NCBI GenBank assembly: GCA_031292385.1
Contig: JARLHE010000011.1
Span: 1-64,000, forward strand
Source of the DNA: Oligoflexia bacterium
GTDB taxonomy: Bacteria; Bdellovibrionota; UBA1018
Direction of reading: 5' to 3'
Length of the DNA stretch: 64,000 nucleotides
The first letter of the stretch is position 1, and every line of letters starts with the position of its first letter. The position numbers and the translations under genes were made by a program. Under the pieces are notes generated by a model, which was given only the letters and a program-made list of their open reading frames with translations, was not told the DNA's origin and made no database searches. Below, one piece after another: positions 7,704-15,066 of this stretch.

Positions 7704-8645
7704 ATGGATCTACGCAAGGTCTTGCGCGCGGGTTTTTACGTTACCATTGTCAGTCTGATCAGCGCTTGTGAACAGAACTATGGAGTCGATCTCTCCGGGG
7801 CGGCGTCCGGTTCGGCCAATGCTCAAGGAGCGGCTCAGTCGAGTTCACTGCAGGACTCACCTTTCGCTTTCCCGTCCAGCTCGCCGTTGATTTCACCATT
7901 CAGTTCTTCTTCGGGGTCGACGGGCGGGACCGTTGATCCGCTTCCATCGCCGAATCCGAGCTTATTGCCGGTGCCGAACGGAAACAACGATGGCGTTGGC
8001 GCGGCCTTGGGGCAGGGAGGCGTCGGAAACGTCATTGTCTACGGCGACGAGTGGGTCGCGCGGCTCGGAGACGACAGCGGAAATTCGTCATGGACAACCT
8101 CCATGCAGGCCAATGTCACGAATTTCTGGAATGACAGCCTGGAGTACTTGACGGTCAACCGCCCTCAGAAACGGGTTCTATTCGCGAGATTTAATAATGC
8201 GGGCACCGCCTGGGACGTGGTTCCCATCAGCCAGTGGTATACTTATTTGCCGAAACTTCAATCCGGTTATCTTTTTCACGATTACAACCCGAGCTCGGAC
8301 GGTACTTTGAGCGCGAGCTTCTTGAGTAACTACGATGCGCTCGTCTTCGTCTCCTATGATCCGTTGCTCACGACAGACCTGCTCACTCAGTACGTGCAGT
8401 CGGGCGGAAGCATCATGGCCATGACCATCGGCTTCGGAATCCCCGGACCGAATAATAGCGCCGCGAACTACGAGTGCTTGAATATGAACGATATTTTGGC
8501 GAATTTTCCGTACAAATATGACTGCGGGAACCCAAACAGCAACTTGTTGGCGACGGGAATGCTCGCCAACGTCAATACGGCCGCCTTGCCGTTCAATAAC
8601 GGCTACGCGGTGATCCCGCAATCGCAGGCGGAAACGCCGTATTGA
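7704..8645 (+). CDS. Lipoprotein with a GATase1-like C-terminal segment
   Basis: This 313-residue protein starts with a lipoprotein signal peptide: MDLRKVLRAG, a hydrophobic core, and lipobox LISAC (Glu at +2). A low-complexity linker rich in Ser, Gly and Pro follows to about residue 95. The folded part begins at VGNVIVYGDEW. It contains LSNYDALVFVSYDPL and LLTQYVQSGGSIMAM, a strand-helix pattern reminiscent of class I amidotransferase/ThuA-like folds, in which a bar of glycines caps the central sheet. No catalytic Cys-His pair is evident, so enzyme activity is not claimed. The start at 7704 is preferred because of GGGGGGA at the right distance and the signal peptide beginning there. No family is recognised. 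Confidence 0.65.
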   Translation: MDLRKVLRAGFYVTIVSLISACEQNYGVDLSGAASGSANAQGAAQSSSLQDSPFAFPSSSPLISPFSSSSGSTGGTVDPLPSPNPSLLPVPNGNNDGVGAALGQGGVGNVIVYGDEWVARLGDDSGNSSWTTSMQANVTNFWNDSLEYLTVNRPQKRVLFARFNNAGTAWDVVPISQWYTYLPKLQSGYLFHDYNPSSDGTLSASFLSNYDALVFVSYDPLLTTDLLTQYVQSGGSIMAMTIGFGIPGPNNSAANYECLNMNDILANFPYKYDCGNPNSNLLATGMLANVNTAALPFNNGYAVIPQSQAETPY

Positions 8646-8670
8646 AGCGAGCCTGGGGCATGGGCATTGC

Positions 8671-8708
8671 AATCTCCAGCCGGTCGTAGTTGCAACCCGC
8701 TGGAGATT
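8671..8708 (+). promoter_or_regulatory. Inverted repeat enclosing the Shine-Dalgarno of the cytochrome gene
   Basis: AATCTCCAGC (8671-8680) and GCTGGAGATT (8699-8708) are perfect 10-bp complements separated by 18 nt. The right arm contains the GGAG ribosome-binding site and ends 3 nt before the ATG at 8712. In RNA it would sequester the SD; in DNA it would be an operator-like dyad. Confidence 0.5.
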
Positions 8709-8711
8709 CTT

Positions 8712-10109
8712 ATGTCCATTCGCTCCACGTTCAAGCCGGTCTTCGGTTTGGCGATCCTAGTGAGCCCCGTTATGCTCTTTGTCGCGGCGGGGCTCTCGGC
8801 GCACGAAACCAGCTATATGCCGGTGGACATCAAGGAAGATTTCAATACAACGCTCTCCCGGCTCAAGTCGGAGAAGCCAAAGGTCATGGCAAAGCAAGAG
8901 GCCCTTCTCAAAGAGCGGTATGACCTGTCGGATCGCCCCGCCAATGGGATCACGATGTCCCGCGGAAAAGCTGTTCAAGAAGGGGTGCGAGTCAAGTTGT
9001 CGAAGGGCATTACTTGGGAGCAACTCTCTGAAATGACGCCGGACGGGATTCGCTCCAAAGCCTTATGGCCGAAAGGCTTCCTTCCCCTTCCTCATCCCAA
9101 GCAGAGCGAGGGCGGGATGGTGTTTCCCGAGTTTCACATCAAGGAAATCCAGAAACAAGAAGGACGCGATCTGACGCGATTTGATATCGATTATGATTTA
9201 CCCGATCATATGCTCCCGGAATCCCCGGCTCCCATCTATCTGACGACGCGACCTGACTTGGGGGATGTCTCCAAGGGCAAGATAGTCACGATCGAGAACT
9301 ATTACGAGCTTTTCAATGGCATATTGAATCCCAAACAGCTTGAAGGATTGCGGCTTTTGCTTACGCCCTTTCCGCAGCAGCAGTTCAACCAGACGGAGGA
9401 CCGTCGCACGCTGAAGCCCAGTCGGGGCGTGACTTGCTTTGAATGCCACGAGAACGGCCACACGAACGGGGCCACTCATCTCGTCGGAGACATTCGACCC
9501 CAGGAGTTCCGTCATCGGATCGGGACGCCCAGTTTGCGCGGGGTGAATATTCAACGGCTCTTTGGATCGCAGCGGGCGCTCAAGACAGTTGAGGATTTTA
9601 CTGAGTTCGAGCAGCGCGGAGCGTATTTCGACGGCGATCCGGTGATTGCGACCAAAAAGGGAGTGAACATCCTCGAACGCGGCAGCCAAGTTCATTTCAT
9701 GGCGGAGTTCCAGGAGCTTCTTGATTTTCCGCCCGCGCCCAAGCTCGACGTTTTTGGAACGCTTGATCCCGCGAAGGCGACGCCGGCGGAACTTCGTGGG
9801 CAGGCGATATTCAATGGAAAAGGAAAGTGCGTATCATGCCATGCCCCTCCGTACTATACCGACAATCTGATGCATAACCTGCACACGGAAAGGTTCTTCA
9901 AGCCGCAAATGGTCAACGGAATGATGGCGGCTCAGGACGGGCCGATCAAGACTTTTCCCTTGCGCGGGATCAAGGACTCTCCGCCTTACCTGCACGACGA
10001 TCGTCTGATGACGCTTGAGGATACCGTCGAGTTCTTCAATCTCGTATTGGAGACCAAGCTCAGCTCCCAGGAAAAAGAAGACTTGGTTTCATTCATGCGG
10101 ACGCTTTGA
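8712..10109 (+). CDS. Dihaem cytochrome c peroxidase / MauG-like protein
   Basis: An exported c-type cytochrome of 465 residues. The signal peptide runs to about LSAHE (hydrophobic core VFGLAILVSPVMLFVAAGL). Two haem sites are present: CFECH followed by ENGHTNG near residue 245, and CVSCHAPPYYTDN near residue 375. The C-terminus has the cytochrome-peroxidase signature FPLRGIKDSPPYLHDDRLMTLEDTVEFF and ends EKEDLVSFMRTL. Family members reduce hydrogen peroxide in the periplasm or oxidise protein side chains (MauG). The N-terminal 200 residues before the first haem are longer than in classical CcpA and I do not recognise them. The start at 8712 uses GGAG inside a 10-bp inverted repeat. Confidence 0.82.
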   Translation: MSIRSTFKPVFGLAILVSPVMLFVAAGLSAHETSYMPVDIKEDFNTTLSRLKSEKPKVMAKQEALLKERYDLSDRPANGITMSRGKAVQEGVRVKLSKGITWEQLSEMTPDGIRSKALWPKGFLPLPHPKQSEGGMVFPEFHIKEIQKQEGRDLTRFDIDYDLPDHMLPESPAPIYLTTRPDLGDVSKGKIVTIENYYELFNGILNPKQLEGLRLLLTPFPQQQFNQTEDRRTLKPSRGVTCFECHENGHTNGATHLVGDIRPQEFRHRIGTPSLRGVNIQRLFGSQRALKTVEDFTEFEQRGAYFDGDPVIATKKGVNILERGSQVHFMAEFQELLDFPPAPKLDVFGTLDPAKATPAELRGQAIFNGKGKCVSCHAPPYYTDNLMHNLHTERFFKPQMVNGMMAAQDGPIKTFPLRGIKDSPPYLHDDRLMTLEDTVEFFNLVLETKLSSQEKEDLVSFMRTL

Positions 10110-10163
10110 TTCAGTACCGGTTTGACGGTGTTTTTGTAAATATGTCAGCGTATTGCGATGCGT

Positions 10164-10198
10164 TCCTCGTAATCTCGTGCTAATAATTCGTACGAGGA
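10164..10198 (+). promoter_or_regulatory. Inverted repeat enclosing the Shine-Dalgarno of the muramidase gene
   Basis: TCCTCGTA (10164-10171) and TACGAGGA (10191-10198) are perfect complements, 19 nt apart. The right arm holds the GAGGA ribosome-binding site and ends 3 nt before ATG 10202. A TAATAAT box (10181-10187) lies in the loop, so the dyad may equally act as an operator. Confidence 0.45.
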
Positions 10199-10201
10199 TA
10201 T

Positions 10202-11071
10202 ATGAACGCTTTAGGCAAGACTAAAGAAGCTTTCCATATCATCTTATTCTTTTCGCTCGCGCTCCTGGGTGCGACCTCTTGTGATTTCGCGTCGCAAAGC
10301 GACTTCCGGTCGGCGACGTCGCCGGCCGCGACCCAGCCGCCAACGCCCCAGGCTGTTTATCCTCCGCAAGTCGCCAACCCGACCCCGTCGCTATCCGTCG
10401 AGTTGCCTCGTCCAAGCTCGGCCGAGAATATGGTAGTTTGCCCAAACTTCAACACGCTTCCCGGAATCGATACGTCCGGCCACCAGCCCAATATCCAGTG
10501 GTCGAGCGTTCAAAAAGCGGGTCAGGTCTATGGCTATGTCAAAGCCACCGAGGGTTTGACCTTCGCAAACACGGCTTTTTTAAACGACTGGTCCATTATC
10601 AGGACCGTGGGAATGGCTCGGGGCGCCTACCACTATTTTCACGCAAGCGACGATCCCGTCGATCAGGCCAATTTTTTTCTGAGCGCGATCGGCTCGATGG
10701 TCGATGACGATCTCCCCCCGGCATTGGATTGGGAAGTCGACGACAACGCTGGCATGCAAGCCAACATTCAGGGCGCGCTCATTTGGTTGGACACCATTGA
10801 AAGGGCAACGGGAAAGACTCCTCTCATTTACACGACAGCCCGTTTCTTCAATAAACTCGGAAACCCGATCGAATTCGCGCGCTATCCGCTCTGGATCGCG
10901 GAAACCGAAGTCATTTGCCCGAAAATTCCGCCGCCTTGGAGGAATTATGCTATTTGGCAGTGGTCCATGCGCCACGTCAGCGGAGTTAAGACTGTCGTCG
11001 ATCTGGATCTTTTCAACGGGTCCAACGACCAGCTGGACCGGTTTACGCATAACGGAACTTTGAGCCGGTAA
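10202..11071 (+). CDS. GH25-family muramidase lipoprotein
   Basis: A cell-wall hydrolase of the glycoside hydrolase 25 (Chalaropsis-type lysozyme) family, predicted to cleave the MurNAc-GlcNAc bond of peptidoglycan. The lipobox GATSC places the lipidated Cys at residue 27. A Pro/Ser-rich linker runs to about 75 and the GH25 barrel covers 82-285. Diagnostic strands are PGIDTSGHQ (Asp 90), YGYVKATEG, GAYHYFHAS and PPALDWEVDD (Asp 176, Glu 178, the catalytic pair position), and the end is YAIWQWS. Asp directly after the lipidated Cys is the inner-membrane retention signal in E. coli, so it may face the periplasm from the inner membrane. The start is fixed by a GAGGA site inside an inverted repeat. 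Confidence 0.88.
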   Translation: MNALGKTKEAFHIILFFSLALLGATSCDFASQSDFRSATSPAATQPPTPQAVYPPQVANPTPSLSVELPRPSSAENMVVCPNFNTLPGIDTSGHQPNIQWSSVQKAGQVYGYVKATEGLTFANTAFLNDWSIIRTVGMARGAYHYFHASDDPVDQANFFLSAIGSMVDDDLPPALDWEVDDNAGMQANIQGALIWLDTIERATGKTPLIYTTARFFNKLGNPIEFARYPLWIAETEVICPKIPPPWRNYAIWQWSMRHVSGVKTVVDLDLFNGSNDQLDRFTHNGTLSR

Positions 11072-11122
11072 TGGCGTGGGCCGGAGCAAATTGGCCCGCC
11101 GTTTGTAGAGGAATTCCCTTTC

Positions 11123-12373
11123 ATGAGCCGCCGAAGAAGGATTACTCGCTATCAGGAAACGACGATCGTCATCGGTGATTGCCGAAGTCTGGTTCCGATC
11201 GATGCGGGACCGATTAAGCGGGCTGAGCAGAAGAAGTGCAAGGATGTGATCCACCACATGGATCTGGCCAGGGAGAGGCTCAGGCGCTTCAATGAGGAGA
11301 GCCAGCCTGCCTTTCAGCAGTGGATGCATTCGACGTTTGGCAATGAGATCACCGAGCTTCGTGAGCTTGCTCAAAAACTTCACGACCTAAAGCGACTGAT
11401 CTCCGAGATCGAGGACTATCGGTTTTCCACTGGGTGCAGTTACCACAAGGCTTATCAATCCATGATGGATCGAAAAAACCGTCCCGTAGCTGACGCTCCA
11501 GACGGCGAGAGGGGTGAAGAGCCGTTTGATGAAAATCGGCGTGATCATGATACTGATTTCGAAGAGGCGCTCCGAGCTGACTTTGAGTCGATCGTTGGTC
11601 CGCGCCATCGGTGGAAAGGCTCTAAGAGTGAATACGACGCCATGTTTGAGGAGTTTAAAGAGTCGTTCTCTGAGGAAGACTTTGAGCATAACGACGAGGG
11701 TGTCAGAGACGGGGCCGAGCGCGGCAAGGCGGAGCGGGAATTCCATCAGACATTCGGTGATTTTGACTACCGCGATCGCCGGTCCGAACAGGAGTCGGCG
11801 CAGCTCGATTCCAGACTCAAGGTTCTATACCGGACCTTGGCGCGTAGGCTGCACCCTGACGTCAATTTGGAGATTGACCAGAAGCACAAGGATCTCTGGT
11901 ATCAGGTACAGGCCGCTTACGAGGCGAAGGATATTGAGCGGCTTGAAGCCCTGTCGGCAATGAGCGAAATCTACGACGGCAATGCCCAATCCGTCGAGAG
12001 CGTCTGGTCGCTCATGAGCCTTTACGAGGAACTTCGCTCGGGATTGCGGCACCTGCAAAGGCAGATCAATCGTTGCAGCCAGGACCTTGCCTGGGGTTTC
12101 GAGAAGGCGCGGACGAATCCCAAGAAGCTCGGCCGCTTTCGCGACAAGATGGCCGCCGAGCTCAAGGCCGAGCGATCCGAACTTGAAGATTGCATTGAAT
12201 ATGGCGAGCGCCAGGTTGAGAACTGGAAGAACCCGCCTCCGCCAAGGAAGCCCAGGTCGAAATCAAAAAGGAAAAACACCGCCGCGCCAGAACCGACAAA
12301 AGAGCAAAAGCGTCGATACTGGACCAAGGCCGAAATGGACGCCTTCACGGGTTTTGGCGAAAGCGGGCGTTGA
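11123..12373 (+). CDS. J-domain-like protein with coiled-coil flanks
   Basis: A charged cytoplasmic protein of 416 residues without a signal peptide. A J-domain-like segment sits in the middle: LKVLYRTLARRLHPDVN, with the HPD tripeptide at 244-246, followed by a helix containing LWYQVQAAYEAKD. In DnaJ proteins HPD contacts Hsp70. Long helical, probably coiled-coil stretches lie on both sides (about 40-100 and 300-370), and an acidic region lies before the J segment. The Arg/Lys/Pro-rich tail is basic and could bind nucleic acid. No Gly/Phe region or zinc domain is present, so it is not a DnaJ chaperone proper. GAGGA lies 10 nt before the ATG. The partner Hsp70 is unknown. Confidence 0.72.
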   Translation: MSRRRRITRYQETTIVIGDCRSLVPIDAGPIKRAEQKKCKDVIHHMDLARERLRRFNEESQPAFQQWMHSTFGNEITELRELAQKLHDLKRLISEIEDYRFSTGCSYHKAYQSMMDRKNRPVADAPDGERGEEPFDENRRDHDTDFEEALRADFESIVGPRHRWKGSKSEYDAMFEEFKESFSEEDFEHNDEGVRDGAERGKAEREFHQTFGDFDYRDRRSEQESAQLDSRLKVLYRTLARRLHPDVNLEIDQKHKDLWYQVQAAYEAKDIERLEALSAMSEIYDGNAQSVESVWSLMSLYEELRSGLRHLQRQINRCSQDLAWGFEKARTNPKKLGRFRDKMAAELKAERSELEDCIEYGERQVENWKNPPPPRKPRSKSKRKNTAAPEPTKEQKRRYWTKAEMDAFTGFGESGR

Positions 12374-12397
12374 TTCAGCAGCGTGGTTTAGGAAAAA

Positions 12398-12472
12398 TGG
12401 TTGGAGTGATAGGGATTGAACCTACGACCCTCCCCGTGTGAAGGGGATGCTCTCCCACTGAGCTACACTCCA
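12398..12472 (-). tRNA. tRNA-Val (anticodon CAC)
   Basis: The minus-strand sequence folds as a complete tRNA. The acceptor TGGAGTG pairs with CACTCCA, the D arm is AGCTCAGTGGGAGAGCA, and the anticodon stem TCCCC/GGGGA holds the loop TTCACAC, giving CAC for valine GTG codons. The T arm has GGTTCAATC. Discriminator A and an encoded CCA (12400-12398) follow, then a short run of T. The first pair is U1-A72 rather than the usual G1-C72. A TATCAT box at 12493-12488 could be the -10. Confidence 0.95.
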
Positions 12473-12530
12473 ACATTATCGCGGTCGATGATAGAAACCG
12501 CAAATTAGACGGAAGAGGCTTCAAAATCAA

Positions 12531-13607
12531 TCAAATATTGGCTTCGACGAAGTGCGCGATCTGGCCGGGGTTGAGTTTGGGATTGGCAATTCCCGTAGGT
12601 TTCACGATGTTAAGAGGCACCCATACATAATCCGGGTGTGAATTCACCAGGGGCAGGTCCCAGTTTTGCCAGCTTCCGCCGACGGCGACGGTCCCGCTAT
12701 GGGTCAAAATAATATTTCCGGATGAGATCAATGTACCCGAGGTGTCAAATACCGCAGGACTGTCGAGCCAGATTTCTCCGTGCAAAGTACGGTGTCCGTA
12801 GGAGGCTCCGTCATCGAAATTGAAGGGCTCGGTGATGTGATCGGGCTCGACCTCGTCACTTGCCCACCAGACCGTCATGGTCACGGCGACCCGGTAGACG
12901 TTCGGCGCAGAGGGGGCCGGCTCGGAAGCGTCGGAGGGGCTGACCGGGTCGATCATGTAGCCGGCGAGCGGTTGGTTCCAGACTTGATCCCCGGTGTAGC
13001 GATCGATGATGATCGGCAAGCCGCGCGGCATGAGATTGGTGAGGAGTATCAAAAACTGGTCGGGATAGACATCCATGAACGCCGGGCTTGAGGTGTCGTT
13101 CGGGTCCGTGACGCGATTTCCGAAGAAATCCGCATTCACTTCCATGCTGATTTCCGAGAGAAGGGCTTTTTGGTCGCCGATGCCGAAGGTGACCCCGTTG
13201 CGGACGATTTCTTTTTGCGGCTCCGGAAAGAGGACTGATGCCGCTGACCATCCGTTGCAATGTCCCCACCACGGAAGGATGCTTGAACCCAGTCCGCTTC
13301 CGTGATTCGCCATTTCCCAATCAACCGCGCCGCGGCGGCCGGTCGCTGATTCGTAAAGGTTCAGGGCCTCGGTGGTGCCGTCTTCGCCGAAAGGCCACCA
13401 AAATCCGGCCCAGGGCATTTTTTTTGCCTGCGCTTGCGAGGCGATCGAGATGAGCTTCGCGAAATTGTTTTCCCCTTGAAGGACCGCGTTGGGGGTTTGG
13501 TCGCTGGGCGAGTCGAAGGTTGTCGATGAGCCGCAGGAAGTCGCAAGGCCGGCAAAACCGCAGAGGAAAAGAGACGATGCGAAAGAGGCGAGTCTTACAT
13601 GGCGCAT
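12531..13607 (-). CDS. Transglutaminase-elicitor-like lipoprotein
   Basis: 358 residues, exported by a lipoprotein signal (lipobox LATSC, Cys 25, Gly at +2). The region WWGHCNGWSAASVLFPEPQ (114-132), followed by VRNGVTFGIGDQKALL, closely resembles the TGase_elicitor family (named for a Phytophthora transglutaminase elicitor). There the Cys of a GxCHGWA-type motif is the presumed nucleophile; here it reads GHCNGWS with Cys 117, so the residue after Cys is Asn instead of His. Downstream aromatic and beta-rich segments (VTMTVWWASDEVEPD, HRTLHGEIWLDS) also fit. Function is inferred from family only. ATG 13607 is chosen for the signal peptide; no clear SD is visible. tRNA-Val lies 58 bp downstream on the same strand. 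Confidence 0.66.
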   Translation of the reverse strand: MRHVRLASFASSLFLCGFAGLATSCGSSTTFDSPSDQTPNAVLQGENNFAKLISIASQAQAKKMPWAGFWWPFGEDGTTEALNLYESATGRRGAVDWEMANHGSGLGSSILPWWGHCNGWSAASVLFPEPQKEIVRNGVTFGIGDQKALLSEISMEVNADFFGNRVTDPNDTSSPAFMDVYPDQFLILLTNLMPRGLPIIIDRYTGDQVWNQPLAGYMIDPVSPSDASEPAPSAPNVYRVAVTMTVWWASDEVEPDHITEPFNFDDGASYGHRTLHGEIWLDSPAVFDTSGTLISSGNIILTHSGTVAVGGSWQNWDLPLVNSHPDYVWVPLNIVKPTGIANPKLNPGQIAHFVEANI

Positions 13608-13632
13608 GCCGGATGCGAGAAGTAGCAAAGCA

Positions 13633-13663
13633 CATGCCCGGAAGAGGTGATCTTCCGGGCATG
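13633..13663. terminator. Perfect 13-bp hairpin between two lipoprotein genes
   Basis: CATGCCCGGAAGA (13633-13645), loop GGTGA, and TCTTCCGGGCATG (13651-13663) form a perfect stem. It lies 33 bp after the stop of the 14538 gene and 26 bp before the next start on the same strand. There is no U-run, so it could be an mRNA-stabilising or attenuating hairpin rather than a classical terminator. Confidence 0.6.
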
Positions 13664-13695
13664 CGGTTGTGGCTGATCGTGATAAGACTTAAGTC

Positions 13696-14538
13696 TTACT
13701 GGAGCTTGAGTACCGTGTGTTTGCGCCCCAGCGACTCAAGGCGAGTATAAAGTTCGAATTCTTGATAAGTCGAAGCTTTATGGAGTTGCAGACGGACCGA
13801 GCTCGGTGCGGCAGCGGTGCTCGTGGCATTTCGCGCCTGCACGGCATTGGCTTGAACCGCGTTGCCGCTCGCGCCTGAACTGAAGACCGCGGACGCGTCA
13901 ACCAGGAGCGCGATACCGGTCTGGTCGGATTGGGAGCCAGCGAAAATACCGACGTATGCATTCACGCTTCCGAAATTGACTGCGTCGAAGATATCGAGAC
14001 CCGGTACGTACTGGCCGACACTGTTCAGGGCTTTAAACGGAAAGGCCACGCCGATCACGGCCTTGCCGCTGCTGAAATCGACATAAACTTTCCCGTTCGT
14101 ATTCCCGATGGGAAGCGCGATCAGGGAAGAAAGGCCGCTGAGGGGGATTGGGGTGCCATTGGGCAAGTCGGTGCCTTCCAAATTAGGAAGTTTCGCGACC
14201 GCCGTTAGGTCGACTGACAGCGAAAGCTGGCCGCCGTTTTGGCAGATCCCTGATCCGGTGCACAGGGTTTCGGTCAGGGAGATTTGGCCATACTCGATGC
14301 TTGGGTTCTGGGGATCTACGATCGGAACCTGAAGGCCGGCGAGAATGAAGCTATTGGTATTCAGATTCGCGGTGAGAGAGGCCCAGATATCTCCGTTTTG
14401 GACGGAGGATGAAACTTTTACTCCGCTGACCATATTGCCAACCGAGCTACTGGAGGAGCCGCAACCGGTTTCCAGGGCGACCGCCGTTAGGGCGGCCAGG
14501 CTTAAGAGAGCTTTATTTCCAATAAAAGATTTGAGCAT
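13696..14538 (-). CDS. Hypothetical lipoprotein
   Basis: 280 residues with a lipoprotein signal (hydrophobic core then ETGC, Cys at about residue 26, Gly at +2) and a Ser-rich spacer. The body is beta-rich, with short hydrophobic strands and many Gly/Asn turns. It contains one cysteine pair close together (TLCTGSGICQNGG). The C-terminal 40 residues turn basic and helical (VRLQLHKASTYQEFELYTRLESLGRKH). I recognise no family. The start is certain: ATG preceded by GGAGGAG. The promoter TTGACG-17-TATAGT sits about 43-71 bp upstream. Two dyads overlap the control region, and the right arm of one is the Shine-Dalgarno itself. Confidence 0.72.
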   Translation of the reverse strand: MLKSFIGNKALLSLAALTAVALETGCGSSSSSVGNMVSGVKVSSSVQNGDIWASLTANLNTNSFILAGLQVPIVDPQNPSIEYGQISLTETLCTGSGICQNGGQLSLSVDLTAVAKLPNLEGTDLPNGTPIPLSGLSSLIALPIGNTNGKVYVDFSSGKAVIGVAFPFKALNSVGQYVPGLDIFDAVNFGSVNAYVGIFAGSQSDQTGIALLVDASAVFSSGASGNAVQANAVQARNATSTAAAPSSVRLQLHKASTYQEFELYTRLESLGRKHTVLKLQ

Positions 14539-14542
14539 CGTA

Positions 14543-14598
14543 CTCCTCCAATGTTTAGTTAAGTTAACAATCTTAAATTAACTATACGATTGGAGGAG
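14543..14598 (-). promoter_or_regulatory. 10-bp inverted repeat: one arm in promoter spacer, other arm the Shine-Dalgarno
   Basis: CTCCTCCAAT (minus strand 14598-14589) and ATTGGAGGAG (14552-14543) are perfect complements, 36 nt apart. The second arm is the ribosome-binding site of the 14538 gene. The first lies between the -35 and -10 of its likely promoter. An inner AGTTAA/TTAACT pair could extend a hairpin if transcription began further upstream, for example from the TATAAT at 14632-14627. Confidence 0.55.
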
Positions 14599-14609
14599 CG
14601 CTGCGTCAA
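14581..14609 (-). promoter_or_regulatory. Promoter of the 14538 lipoprotein gene
   Basis: On the minus strand TTGACG (14609-14604), a 17-nt spacer and TATAGT (14586-14581) form a near-consensus sigma70-like promoter. The leader would be about 35 nt and includes a strong GGAGGAG. Confidence 0.6.
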
Positions 14610-14614
14610 TCTAA

Positions 14615-14631
14615 ATAATGCGCCGCATTAT
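14615..14631. promoter_or_regulatory. 17-bp palindrome overlapping a TATAAT box
   Basis: ATAATGCG-C-CGCATTAT is a perfect 8+1+8 palindrome. Its right edge shares bases with a minus-strand TATAAT at 14632-14627. It lies upstream of the 14538 promoter and after the stop of the histone-like gene, as expected for a repressor or activator site. Confidence 0.45.
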
Positions 14632-14651
14632 ATTACGGAAAGAATTGAGTT

Positions 14652-14942
14652 TTATATGGTTCTGGCGCGCGAGTGAGAGGCCCCCTTGGTTTTGGTCGCC
14701 GGGGCAATTCGCGAGATGCTCCGTTTTACGTTACCGCCCACCGCGGAGGCACGCTTTGCAATCGAACGGAGCTTTCTCTTCGCTTGAGCCATGGTGGCGC
14801 TGACTTTGCGGGGAGTACTCCGAGTTCGAGTCGTGCTCGTGAGCGAGGGAGAAGTTCTTGATCGAGTGGTGGTGCGAGCGGACCGCACCGGCTGCTTGAG
14901 TTTGGACCTGGATATCGATTTTCTAACCGTAGACTTTGCCAT
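14652..14942 (-). CDS. Small histone H1-like / basic nucleoid protein
   Basis: A 96-residue, very basic protein (MAKSTVRKSISRSKLKQP onward), almost entirely Arg, Lys, Ser, Thr and Ala. It has no acidic residues in its N-terminal half and no hydrophobic core. A weak helical stretch (AQAKRKLRSIAKRASAV) lies at 55-72 and the tail is basic and disordered. The composition matches histone H1-like DNA- or RNA-binding proteins of bacteria (Hc1/BpH1-type), though without a recognisable repeat motif. ATG 14942 is fixed by AGGAGG 8 nt upstream. It is divergent from the response regulator, about 140 bp away. Confidence 0.65.
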   Translation of the reverse strand: MAKSTVRKSISRSKLKQPVRSARTTTRSRTSPSLTSTTRTRSTPRKVSATMAQAKRKLRSIAKRASAVGGNVKRSISRIAPATKTKGASHSRARTI

Positions 14943-15066
14943 TTGTAAATCCTCCTGAACACCGCTCTGAGCAACCCTCGTACCAAACAGCTTCCCTAAG
15001 CTATTCGATTTCACGAATTAATGCCCAATTCATCCGATTAAAACGCAACGACATCTTGCGGATTGC

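Noticed and set aside
12398..12472. tRNA-Val as phage or island attachment site
   Set aside because: No integrase or direct repeat of the tRNA 3' end was found in the window.
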